64,000 nucleotides of DNA. Origin: Caenorhabditis elegans. Lineage: Eukaryota; Nematoda; Chromadorea; Rhabditida; Rhabditidae. The position numbers and the translations under genes were made by a program. Of this stretch, positions 23,515 through 35,600 are shown piece by piece (within the stretch, counting starts at the first letter, position 1; each line of letters opens with the position of its first letter). The DNA lies in the NCBI RefSeq assembly GCF_000002985.6, contig NC_003281.10, positions 9,734,001 to 9,798,000 of the forward strand. The letters are read 5' to 3'. The notes under the pieces are model-generated. The model did not search any database, had not been told where the DNA came from, and saw only the letters and a program-made list of their open reading frames with translations.

Positions 23515-23793
23515 CTGAATAGGACTTTTCTTGAGATTAAATTTATAATTTCAAAGATAAAATAGTATTTAAGAGCGCCAACAACGCATCTGATATTAAA
23601 AATAAATACATAATCCGAAAAACAAACCATACTCTGTTCATTAAAAGTAGTGAAGTCACACAATAAATCACCTATACATTGAAAGAATAATTATCACACA
23701 CAAAAGAAACAAGAAATGGGCACCCGGTTGAGCATGCAATACATAATAAAAATAAAATTGTACAATCGAATATGTTATGAAAATCTGATAATT

Positions 23794-26700
23794 TCAAGTG
23801 GCAGCACCAGACCATCCCGAGAAGTATGAAGACCACGAGCCTGCCTGAGCGGTTGCCATATGTGCTGAAAAAAATAAATTCGAAAAAAAGTTGAACGATT
23901 AATCCGTAAGTATTTAGTAGTGGAGGTAGTAAATTCTATTTTGGAAAATTTTCGAAAATAAATAAATTTTTCTGAAACGCCGATTTAAAGGCGCACCGAT
24001 TTATTAATGCCGATGGGTAACACCGCGATAAAAAAGTTTATGGTAGCAGCCCAATTTTTGATTTTTTGAGACTTATTTCCGAAAATTGAGAATTGTTTTA
24101 CTTGTTTTTAAAGTTGTTTTCGTCTTCTCCACCTAAATAACGCCCAACTAGTAAAAACACTAAACCTTCGCGATGTTGAAATACTTTGAGAAGGCGGGAC
24201 AATACTTTTGTTGATATTGTTCAATATTATTGCCTCTCTTCCGCCAGCCGTTGGCTATTGCAGAGAAATAGTTGTCCACCACAATCTCTTTCAGCGCTTT
24301 CTCTATTCCTCTTTTATCTGTTTTATAGCCTGCTCTGGGTGCTCTCACCTGATGCAGCTTTCAGAATTTCGACTTCTTTCGGTGACAAATGTAGAACTCT
24401 CTGCAGTACGATAACCAGCTGGTCTCGTTCTGCGGGAACACTTTCTGGCTTGAGAAACTGTACAAATACGTTCTTCAAATATTCCATATTTTTCTCGTTT
24501 GACAACTCGGCTTCTCGCTTTTCTTCTCGTTCCAGTCGGCGAATTTCATCTTTTAGCAGTGAATTCTAGAAATTTAAATATTGATTCTAAAACTTTTCCC
24601 AATTCTACCTGAGTTGTTAACCTTCCATTTGCAGTCTCGGCATCACTGAGAAGCTCTGCGACGTGATGATTTGTTTTCTTCAAATTCTCTAACTGGTCTA
24701 GAATGACCTTGAATTTCTCCTCCGATAGTTCATCTGATTCGACTCCTGCAAGTATTTCGAAATAAGTAACTTTTTAGAAAACAATCTTATTTATATAAAA
24801 TATAAAACTAACTGTATTCATCACCGAGATCTCCATACAAAACATCCTCCAGTGACCGATCAGGCTGAAAAAAAAAACAGGTTTTTAAAAAGTAGTTTTC
24901 GTAGGAATGACGAACTTTCTGAGGCGCGTGGCACAATATTTTTTATATTATTTATCACTTTTTCTCAATGTTTCTCCAGAAAATTCGGTTTTGATCTCTG
25001 AATGTTCATTTTTGTTTTGTTGCGCGCGCGCGCGCGAGAAATTGACCCGCGTGTTTTTCCAAATTTGTCGAATATAAAAGAAGCGTTTTTCAGTCATTAT
25101 CTTCTCGTCTGATATCTTTTATTCGACTACTTCTACTAACATCCCCAAAAATGGTGAGTTTTTTTTTGCTTTTCACTTCAACATTTCTTTAAAAACCGGC
25201 TAATTTTCACTGAAATCTCCCAATTTTTTCAACTTTTCCGCGCCGCTGTGACTTTTCCTTGATTATTGTTTTATTTTGGTGGTTTATCTCTTGTGATGAC
25301 GTTTATTTCGATGTTTTAGGCCAGTAATGTGGCCTAAATAATCTAAATCAACGAAATAATATGAGATTAGATTCAATCTCCAACCGCAGCGACACGGAAA
25401 AGTTGCTAAAATTAAAGTTTTAGGTGAAATTTGTCACTTGTCGAATAGAATAATTTTTTTGAGTAATCTCATTACGAAATTTAGCACGTTTTTAATTCAA
25501 AACCTTCTTTTAATCGATTAATTTCAATTTCTTTTATTTTCAGGAATCCTTTGCCACCTCGGACAAACTCTTTGAAAGCCGCGAGTTCGTCAAAGGACTC
25601 GAGGAGCTGAAAAAGCGACGTGAAGATGGCGAGATGACTTGTGATCTTCTCTGGAGAATGTGCCGCTTCTGCCACGAACTTTCGACGACGATGAGCGGAG
25701 AGCAGCGACGAAAGATGCTGATCGAAGGACGCGACTACGGATTGGAAGCCATGGATCTTGATCCATCAAGCTTCCTTGCCGCTAAATGGACTGCCATCAT
25801 GTTCGGACTTGTTGTCGATCAACTGCCAACTAAGGAGAAGATCAATGACGGTGGACGGCTCAAGGACATGCTCGACAAGGCTCTCGAATTGGATCCAACC
25901 GACTTTGCTCTTCTCCATCTTCGTGCTCGCTTCTCTTACACCATCGCGAACCTTTCATGGCTTGAAAGAAAAGTGAGTTTCTTATAATCTTTTGTCTTGA
26001 ATTCTTCCGAATAACACTCTAATTTCCAGGCAGCTTCAATGCTCTACAGCGAAGTTCCAAAAGCAACGATCGACGACGCTCTCGTCGACTTCAAAGCCGC
26101 CTACAACCAAAACGCTGATTGGATCGAGAATTTGCTGTTCCTGTCGAAATGTCATCTTGCCAAGAAGGAGAAGCAGCAAGCACGTGAGATGCTGAACAAG
26201 GCGATCGTCTTACCTGCCGCTTCATCGAATGATGCTCAATTCGTCACGGAGTGCAAGTCTCTTCTCCAAAAATGCTAATTCGATCTATTTGACTACGGTT
26301 TCTTATTGATTCCTGCCCCCCTCTCTCCCCAATTAACTTCATATTTTGCATCAATGAATTTTTCTGTAAATAAAGAATTTTTACCTGTGTTGGCTCATCA
26401 TAACAAGAAACAGAATCAGAAGGAGCAACTGCTGGTCTTTGATAATGAAGAGGTGGAATAGGATGTTCTGGAAGCTGAATCGGCTGAGGTACGACAGCTG
26501 CAATAGCTTTCTGCTGCTGGTGTTGATTGCTTTGAATTCGACGAGTTTCAAAGTCATTTCTCAACTCTTGTAATTCCTTTTCTAGACTGTGAATCTGCTT
26601 TGTTGCACTTGACAGCTTGCTTTTCAGACTTCCATTCTCATTTTCACTTCTTTGCCTCTCATTCTGCAGAAGATGATCTACTTTTTCCTTTGCGATCTCT

Positions 26701-28142
26701 ATATCTTTAATCTTTTGTTCAGCAGTATCACGAGATGATCTCATTAATCTCAATTCTTCGTCCAATCTTTGAATCAACTTCGAAGAGCTCGACTGAAGTT
26801 CGTCAATTGCCGTAGTGTGAGCCTTTTCTGATTCGGTGAGTTCTGATTTGAGAACTTTTAGAGTTTTCTCAAGTCTTTCTGCTTTGTCACGTGAAGAAGC
26901 CAAATCTTCGACAGTTTTAAAATGCTCCTGCCTTGTCTGATCAGCTTGTTGTTCAAGTTCTGTGATAGTGACTTTTGATTTTTCGAGTTTTTCAATAGCT
27001 TTTCGTGTTTCGTCTTCCTGCTTTCCTTTTTTCTCGAGCACAAAATGAGATTTTTTCTAAAAATGAATACATTTTTGTGAAAATACTCCAATTTTACCTT
27101 AAACTCTGCAAATTCCTTTTCGGAAGAAACCAATTTTGCCGAAAATTCTTCATTTTTAGCCAAGAGCTTCTCATTTTCACTTTTCAACACGTCTACAGCT
27201 TCTTCCAGTCTGAAATCAACACATTTATAAAATAAATTACACTGATAGAATCCTACATTCTTCCTCGATTCTCGCTTTCAGCCATTTTCCGTGCAAGACC
27301 CAACTTTTCATTTCCCTGTTGATCTGATAGCTCAACGATTCTACATTCAGCAGATCGCAAACGTGCTTCAAAATCAGCGCTTTTAATTTTCTCGTCTTGC
27401 AGTGCTTTTGTGAGTCGAGTATTTTCTTCTGTGAGTTTTTCAATTGAGGATTTGGTGTTATTCTTCTCTTTTTTCATATTATTAACTTCCAAATCATTTT
27501 CCGTTATAACTTCTTGAGCTTTAATCAACGCTTCAGTTTTATCGCGTAGAGCACGATTCAACTGATCAACTTTTGACTCGAGATCTCTTAATTCCAGCGA
27601 AATCATGTCAGCTCTTGTTGCTTTTTCCTTCCATTCGAAAACTTCTTTCTCCAATTCTATTAACGCTCCACTTTTCGATAAGCACTCTGTACATTCCGTC
27701 GGATTGTTCTGAAACTTGAAACTAAATTAATTGACTTTTTTAAACGTTTATTACCTCAACTTTTTTTGCTGATTCTGTAGTTAACTTTTCGTTAATGAGT
27801 TTCAAATTTTCGGCATCTTTTTTGACTTGCTCCAGTTCACTCATTTTTGCTTTCTGAAGAAAAAAAGAAGAATTGAGATTCTCCTTTCGATTGATTTTTT
27901 TTAGATCCTTACTAATTTTTCCATGAGAGCTGTTTGGTTTTTCTTCATCTCCGCTACATGAGCAACTTGTTTCTTTGCAAACTTCACTAAATCTTCTTTC
28001 GGCAAGGAATCCAGCTGAAAAATTACTATTAACTTTTAACTTTTAAATTTAAAATCAAATTAAATGAATTCACCTTCTTTCCGCCCCCACTGGACGACCC
28101 GGGCGGCGGGACCGGAGATATTGAAGATTCAGGAGCTGACAT
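23794..28142 (-). CDS. GRIP-domain golgin (GCC185/golgin-245 type)
   Basis: Ten minus-strand exons: 28074..28142, 27913..28014, 27755..27853, 27257..27708, 27098..27209, 26385..27056, 24813..24864, 24609..24745, 24349..24565, 23794..23864, for 660 residues. After a Pro/Gly/Ser-rich N-terminus almost all of residues 25-420 is heptad-rich coiled coil. A short proline/glutamine-rich hinge and more coil follow. The C-terminus is a GRIP domain at about 585-640 (NMEYLKNVFVQFLKPES, ERDQLVIVLQRVLHLSPKEV). The last residues SWSSYFSGWSG resemble the ends of GCC2-type golgins. GRIP domains bind ARL1-GTP and hold the rod on trans-Golgi membranes, where it captures vesicles. The 1.5-kb intron between exons 6 and 7 contains all of rmd-1 on the other strand. 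The 484-bp last intron contains a further open segment (see findings). Confidence 0.9.
25022..25150 (+). promoter_or_regulatory. rmd-1 core promoter: CG dinucleotide tract and TATA box
   Basis: A 15-bp alternating GC tract (25022-25036) is followed by TATAAAAG at 25073-25080, and 70 bp later by the rmd-1 ATG. TTTTTCAG at about 25085-25092 could serve as a trans-splice acceptor. The block lies inside an intron of the golgin gene, so it must act locally. Confidence 0.65.
25151..26278 (+). CDS. rmd-1: RMD-1, regulator of microtubule dynamics, TPR-like
   Basis: Three coding pieces, 25151..25153, 25544..25972 and 26030..26278, for 226 residues. Exon 1 supplies only the ATG before a GTGAGT donor. 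Exon 2 then starts GAATCC, giving MESFATSDKLFESREF. The protein is all-helical with TPR-like helix pairs (REFVKGLEELKKRREDGEM; CHLAKKEKQQAREMLNKA) and matches the FAM82/RMD family. RMD-1 binds microtubules and is needed for chromosome segregation in the early embryo (family knowledge). Codon use is strongly biased (many CTC, GAC, AAG), pointing to good expression. It lies wholly inside a golgin intron on the opposite strand. Confidence 0.95.
26369..26374 (+). terminator. Poly(A) signal of rmd-1
   Basis: AATAAA 91 bp past the rmd-1 stop, only 10 bp before the splice donor (at 26384/26385) of golgin exon 6 on the other strand. The rmd-1 cleavage site must fall at or just inside the antisense exon boundary. 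Confidence 0.8.
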
Positions 28143-31100
28143 CCTGAAAATCAAAAAAAAATTAAATAAATATATATTATTTCATTCAAAATAAATAAAA
28201 AAGTAAGGTTAAAATTTTGCCACGCAGAGATGGCCTCGAGGCATGGACGAACACTTCCTTCTCTTCCATGTCGGTTTAAGCGCGGAAACGGTTTTTTAAA
28301 GAAAATTTTCATTTTAGAACGTTTCCATGATCAAAATTAGGTTTGTTTGACGTCTTTTTCTCTTTTTTGGTCTCTTTATTCATTCAAAATAAGCTAATTA
28401 ACTTCAAAAAATTCAATTTTTATATTAATCCAACAAAATATTACGAATATAATTGAAAAAAGAAACTGAGAAACAGATTTCCATAAATAAAGAAAAAACT
28501 GTTTTTTTTTCTGATTCAAGAAGAGGCGATGGTCTCGACGCGAAAATTTAAAATTTTCGTAAAACTGTCATGCGCCTTTAAAAGTTCCTACTGTATCGGA
28601 TATCGATTTTCCTATCTCGATTTTGATTTTTCGACTTTTTCTCAGGTTTTCTTCTTGTTTTTTGTAAATTTTTAACTTCTAACGTTTAACATAGGTAGTG
28701 GGAAAGTATTCCACTTGGGATGTCTTTAAATATAACGAAACTAATGCAATCTATCAATCTAACAAGTCATTTACGAGGCGATTTTCAATTTTTCGCATTT
28801 TCCAATAATTTCAAGGAATTTATTTTTGATTTTTGCTGAAGGTTGTTGTTTTTGAACTTGCTGCTTTAAATTTAAACGAATTACAATGTTTATTTCGCTG
28901 AATAATTAGTAATCCTTGACGTTCATTCTTTTGTTGGTGTGACTTGAAAAATTTAACGCAAATTTGCGAACGAAATTGATTTCCATTCGAAACGGAGCTC
29001 ATGTATTCTGAAATTCTAATAGTTTTGTGTTTTTTAACCGTCAATTTCTGGAAATATAGTGTTTTAATAAGTATTTTACGCAGAAATTCTCCGAAATTTA
29101 CGTTCGGGTTTCGTAAACTACCAAACTCGGTGAGCATAGCTAGATATTTTACCTATAGACTTCTGAGAGTTAAATAATTGATTTTTCTACTTAGTTCTTA
29201 GATTTCCATTGAAGAATATCTCAAAAACTACCACGCAGCTTTTATTTTCTCTCGATTAAATTCTTACATTTCTCTCTCATATCTACCTTTTCTGTTATAA
29301 CATTGTACTATAATAAACCTAACCTGAAAGACCTGACCAATGCAATTTTTACGAATAACCTCCTAAACTAAAACTAATTTCTAAAATTTATGTATATTTC
29401 TTCAAATTACCTCACCATTTTACTTTCCCGTATCTTATAGGTCCGTTTGGACATCAGAATCCGGAAAAAACACTGAAATTTGAAATTTTATTTCTAAAAC
29501 TCCATTATTTCTTCTCCATTTTACATGGTGAACAGAAAACCGTTCGACTAAATTAAAAAAAAAAGTTCATTTGGATCATATCCCTTTCCGTTCCAGAGTA
29601 CTGTAGAATTTCACTTTATTTCGAATCAGCTGTCTTCGCTCTAATGAGAATTTTTTGAGTTTTCAATCAATATTATAATCGTCGATCGCGTTTTGAATGG
29701 TAGGCTCGAGTGCATATTCCAGAATTTCCAATTCCTTGTAGTTTTCATTTTGATTAAACTTAAACATTTCATATTTTCCCTGTTGATATTACAAAAGTTG
29801 AATTTTCTGCAAGCTGGTAAAGTCGACTGAATAAATATTTCAGTACCATAATATAATAAAATTGTCATTTCTGCCTGTATAGTTGTAGTAGACCCTAATC
29901 CATCATCTAGATTCTCGATCTCGGATAGGTATTTAGAAATTTTCAGAAATACGTCCTAATATTCAGTGTTGAGCTTCATCTAAGGTCATTCAAACACCTT
30001 CTTTTTTGATTGAGAAATCATCAAAGATTGCATTAAAATTCCTCATATATGTATTAAAATTGCTTACATTTAACCTTCCAGTAGTATTTGCTTACATGAA
30101 AAGTATTTCAACTTGACTTTCATAGGCCACTACAAAAAATTTAGCAACAGAGGAACACTTTGATCTAAAAAACCGATTTTAAATTTTGACTTGAATTTTT
30201 CACTGCTTTTCGGTGTCCGGCTGACCCGTGAAATTGCTCAAATGCTAATTTTGCAAACTTTTGGTGGTTTAAGTGGTAGGAAAACACAATGGAAGCTTTT
30301 TTGTAAGAACGCTGAAAATTTTCACATAAAATCGAGAATAATTTTAGATTTTTTTTCTTAAAAAATGAGCTGGATAAAACTTCTCTACAGAAAATTTTCA
30401 ATAAAGTATTTAGCTGAACAGTAGTCTGAAATACTTTCAGATCGATATTTTTTCTAGTTCAAAAAGCTACTCTGCTGCTATGTCTTTTGTAAGTTACCGG
30501 TACAGTAATCAATGTTTCCTTCTAACTAGATACTATGTTTATTCATATCATTTTTGGTTTTCAGTTTAGGACCCTGTTGGAATTCTGCTTCCAACGAACA
30601 TGACCGATTGTAGATTTTTCTATTCTAGAAATATTCGTATTCATTCACATATAATATACTCAACACGTCTAGCTATTCCCACACTTTATGTTTAAGAACA
30701 GTTCAATCATGCGCATTATCGTAAGAATCATGAATTACTGTATATTCGGATCCTTAATTGCACCTTCGATACCGAAAGATAAGGAAACGAGAGCGTAGAG
30801 AAACGGACGGAACGCCCAGCGCTGAGCAGTAGAGGGGCGCATAGAGTGTGAAACGGAGGCCCCGCCCCATCTCGGCCACACTATTACAATCTTGAGGACA
30901 GCAGCACGGCGTCGTCGTCCGGAATCTCAGTCTTCATCGTCGTCAACTTCAGAAGTCTATTGGGATGACTGAGAACTACTGCCAGTCTACCACCCTCCGC
31001 CACCCTGTCGCTCCGCCTCTCTTGGTGATATCGACAGTCGGACGAGGAGGGCTATTGCCCCGCCTCTCGCACTTTTTGAACTGCCGCTCTTCCGTCCTCC

Positions 31101-32287
31101 TCAGTTTTTTTGCTTCTCCGGTGGTATTTGATAATTTCCTTTTAGAACATTACACTTTCGATTATTCTCTATCTATTCAAGCCACTGCCGGCTCATGAGA
31201 GTTCAATGCGAGCTCACAAACTGAACCATTAAGTGCTCAATCGTGGTTATCGATTTTTCAGAGCTTCAAGTCTGGCTCTTACTCTGGCATTACACGAAGT
31301 GATAATATACAGTATTCAACTACTAAATACTATTGCTCTACGATTTTCTATGTATTTTGCTCCTAGTAGCTCAAATTCATTATTAAATTTAACTTTTATC
31401 TTTGCAACCTCATCATTCATCTATCTGTTTCGCTCTCGTTCTCTCATCTTTCAAACTTTGTTAATAATGTTATTTTCTTCAATATCACACCAAAAATTAT
31501 AATCAAAACTTTCATCTCGATCCATTAGATGCTTGTAAACGGAGCCTGTCCAAATGGCATATTCCTTCGTGTGCGTGCGTGTCGCGTGCGGTTAATGTTC
31601 TACCGTATCTCGCGAAACGCGGTTTTCGTTGCGAGACACCCACAGCATGGGGCACCCGCTGTCGGCGTTCTCTCCCGATACACACTACTTCGTGGGTGGC
31701 TGACTCGTGCTGTCTGTCGTCTCTCCCACTGACCATGTTATTTTGACGAACGGTGTTCTGCGCTTCTTCACGATCATGAACTTTTGAACGTGTCACGTGG
31801 AAAATGTTTTGCAACTTTTTAAGTCAAAATACAGTTCAGAATCGGGTCAGTAGTACCATGTGAATCGACGGGATCATCTGAGAAAGAGAAGTTAGCCTCA
31901 TAAGGTTGGCTTAGCAAATATCGATCGAGCTAGATATACCTGTAAGTATCTAGAGCATTCATGTTTTTAATGGTCCCAAACACCTTTAATGCTTAAAAAT
32001 ACCCGAATTTCACAATATAGATGCCCGCCTTCTTCATTATGCATAGTATTTTTTAAAAATATCTCTCAAGACTGCATAACAACTTTTTTTTGTTAATCCG
32101 TATATTACTATAGTGTTTCTAATTAAAATTTGTTTTCGAAGTTTTGCAAAATTGGCTATGAATCCAATTTTAAGCTCTAAATTTATGATAGCTACAGTAA
32201 CCCATTCATTGGAATTTGATGTTATTAATTCAATTTTAGCATTTAAACGCTCCTTCTCTATTATTACACGCTTAAACAACTTATACA
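28143..32287. other. Long non-coding interval upstream of cbp-1
   Basis: About 4.1 kb between the golgin start and the first candidate cbp-1 exon. 28.2-30.7 kb is AT-rich with one dispersed repeat copy (28525-28595). 30.78-31.2 kb and 31.52-31.82 kb are distinctly GC-richer and contain simple CGTCGTCGTC and GTGCGTGCGTG stretches. These are the best candidates for cbp-1 promoter or non-coding first exons. Minus-strand frames here (for example 31512-31814) are Arg/His-rich by composition only. No gene is supported. Confidence 0.55.
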
Positions 32288-32657
32288 ATGGTGCAGGTAA
32301 ACTTTAAAAAGTGCAACCATCCTCCGTTCATTCTATTGATTTTCCATCTCCTTCTCTCTCACTGTCTGTCTCTCTTCAATTCGCCTCCTCTTTTCATAAG
32401 TGCTCTCGCTCTCTAACCACCCTCCACTCATTACTTCACCGATGTTCTTCTCACTCTTCCTCCTCCCTCCTCCGTTCACCGACAAAAATCCATATATCCA
32501 TTTCATTTTTTTCAGAAACAAACAGCTATATCTGGTGATTTTGCCAAACTAACCCAAATAAGCGGGAACTCTGATGAAGTAGTGGTTGACGTGGGAATTC
32601 AAAAACCGACGGACGCAACCAATTCAGGTGTTCCGAGAAGTAGAAAGAGTTCACTTG
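32288..32657 (+). other. Candidate alternative 5' coding exons of cbp-1
   Basis: ATGGTGCAG at 32288-32296 runs into a GTAAAC donor. An acceptor TTTTTTCAG ends at 32515, and an open frame of 142 bp follows (KQTAISGDFAKLTQISGN...). It reaches CACTTG|GTTCGA at 32657. Joined to cbp-1 exon 2 (32791), both junctions keep phase and replace the first 13 codons by 50. The donor is weak. This is phase evidence only. Without that second splice, the frame ends at a TGA overlapping the cbp-1 ATG (TGATG). Confidence 0.45.
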
Positions 32658-32697
32658 GTTCGAATTTTGTCAAATATATACATTTTTCTACTAATTG

Positions 32698-35600
32698 ATG
32701 GATGAACCACCATCAAAAAAATCTCGCGCTGATAGCGGTAAGTTGCTAGGAAAGTTAAGATGCTACGGTATGATCCTTTAAACTTTTCAGACTATGATTC
32801 TGGGTTAGATGCGCTAAGTGCTCTCGAAAGTCTCGAAGCATTCCCAACTTCTAGTAAAGATACAGATGTAAGTTTTTTTGTTTGAATTAACACTCTGTTT
32901 TATAAAAATTGTTGTTCAGGTAGACAATAATCCAAGCACATCAGCTGGAGGATCCGGTGGTCCTTCTGGCTCGACACCTCATCCACAAGGCACTCCACAA
33001 CCAGCACCATCAAACAATGGCGGGTTCAATCTACAACCAGGACAGTCGCAACCTCAGCAGCCGCCACAGAATATGGGAGGAGGTGTCAATGGATCAGTGC
33101 TTCAAGAACTTCTAATGAATCCATCACAAACGTCGAACAATTCACCTCGGCCGCAGGCATATCCGCCTGGACAGCAAAATGCATTTAATAGGAGTCCAAT
33201 GATGCCAAATGGTACACCGAATATGATGTCACCTCCATCTATGGGTCGAGTGCCGGGGCCCAGTCCTGGAGGTCCACAACCACCAGGCCCAGGCCAACCA
33301 CAAATGCGACCAGGCCAACCAGGAATGTTCCAAGGAGATCAGCAACAGCAAATGATGATGGGTGCACAAGGACAACAATTCCCAGGAATGATGCATCGAT
33401 ATCCGTACGCACAAGGTGGTCCTCCACCAGGAGCCCAGGGAATGCCTCAAGGATATCCAGGAGTTAGTCGGGGCGGACCAACTCCTGGACAACCCATGGG
33501 ACGTGGTGCTATGATGAATGGAGCAATGCCAAGAAGTGGACCAATGCCGACACAAGGAAGACCTGGAATACCTCCAAACCAACAAGCAATGATGCAGCCA
33601 ATGATGACTGATCGGCAGTTTATGCAACACGGACAATATGGTCAGCAGCGACCAGAATTTATGCAACAATATGGTCGTCCCGGTGGATATCCAATGATGC
33701 ATCAAGGGGTAAGTAGAAACTATTTCCTGATTTCTATTTCATTTTGGTTTGATCTTTAAAAAATGCGGGAATTTTTTTTGTTTTTAACCTAGAAAATTGG
33801 TAAGATCAGCATGATCTTAACTGTGCGATTCTGACAATTTTTGAAGATCAAACAAAAATGGAACACTTATTAGCTTGACGTGAATTTGGCCAAATCAAAA
33901 TCGATGTGTAATTGAAACTTAAGTTTCCAATAATTCCCTAATCTTCCACAAATATTGGTTGGAAGTTGCTTGGAATCATAACAATAATCTTCTACATTTC
34001 AGATGATGATGGACAGTAATGGTCAACCGATTCGAGGCCCGAATCAAATGATGATGATGAGCAATGGGCATCCAGGAATGTCACACGGTCCTCCAAATGG
34101 TCAACCTGGACCACAAGCTGCTGCAGCACAACACGCTGCTCAACAGCAAGCTGCTGCACAAGCTCAAGCTCAGGCGGCTGCACAACAACAACAGCAGCAA
34201 CAACGAGAGCAAGAAGCTGCGGCGGCAGCTCAACGAAATGGTGCTGGAAGGGCGACAACTCCTGGATCAAGCATGCTTGCAACGCATCAAGATCCCGAGA
34301 AGCGGAAGCTTATTCAGCAACAACTTGTTCTATTACTTCATGCACACAAATGTTCTCAACGTGAGAAGGTATGTTATACAGTATGTTCTGGTTTCCTTCA
34401 TACATCATCAGCTTTTACAGGAAAATCGTGATTTCGCTGCGAAGAATCAACCACCTCCACATGCTGCCTGTACATTACCCCATTGCTCAACGATGAAAGA
34501 AGTATTGACACACATGACAAGCTGCAATGTTGGTCGTTTATGTCATTGTAAGTATATTACCCGTCGTGTCGCTTCTTTTTCTCTATCTGGAAAGAGTTTC
34601 GAACATTTTCGCAAGAAGAAGCGCCTATTCCCACCCAAAATTTCGCTTCACTCTAGCCACTGTTTGAAATCTCTTTCAGCCGATACCACACAAACTACAA
34701 AAAAATGTTCAGTCGCTCATTGTGCATCGTCTCGCCAAATAATAGCTCACTGGAAAAACTGCTCAAGGGAAGATTGTCCTGTCTGCAAACCACTCAAAAG
34801 GATACAAGATACTCCATTACAATTTTCATGTACGTTCTATCCTACTCAAGAACATTTTTTAAATATTTGATTATTTTCAGTGCCCGATCTTGCAAATCTA
34901 ATAGGAGTCAACGGGAATTCGAACGGAAGCGCAGAAGGTGATGGACTTCATCAGTTTGGATCGCCAGCGATGCGAACTGGAAATATTACAAATTCTCTAT
35001 TCGAAGGATTCAATGGCAATCCATTCCAAAACGGACCAAATCGTGGAGGACCGAGACCACCTGGTGGAAATGGAGAAATTCCAAACTTGCCACCACCAGA
35101 TATGCCAGATTGTACGAAAGAATGGCATCATCAAGTCACAAAAGATCTCAGAAATCACCTTGTCGGAAAATTGGTTAAAGCGATTTTCCCGGAACCGAAT
35201 CAGGAAGCGATGAATGATAATCGGTTAAAAGATTTGATAGCCTATGCCAGAAAAGTCGAAAAAGAGATGTTTGAATCTGCAAATGACAGAGAAGAGTATT
35301 ATCATTTGTTGGCTGAGAAAATTTACAAGATACAAAAAGAGCTTCAAGAGAAAAAGAATTCAAGACTCAATCAAGGAGCTGCTGCACATGATCGTAAGTT
35401 TTTTTTTTTTAAAATTTCACCCTTTAACCAATTTTCATTTCAGAATACGCAATTCCACCGTCGAACGAGCTCGCTCAGATGCTTGGTGTGGAAGGTGGAC
35501 GTAGTGATGTTCATTCTGAAGGAAGTAGTATGGCAGTTGCACCAAGTCAACAAAATCAACCATGGGGAGGTGCTCCGAATTCCAACATGCATCAGCAGAT

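Noticed and set aside
33229-33705. 158-codon minus-strand open frame inside cbp-1 exon 3
   Set aside because: Composition (Trp/His/Ser-rich) is the mirror of the Gly/Pro/Gln-rich cbp-1 coding strand, with no splice context or domain. It is a shadow.
33990-34282. Minus-strand frame over the Gln/Ala repeat of cbp-1
   Set aside because: Complement of CAG/CAA repeats, giving Leu/Val-rich noise.
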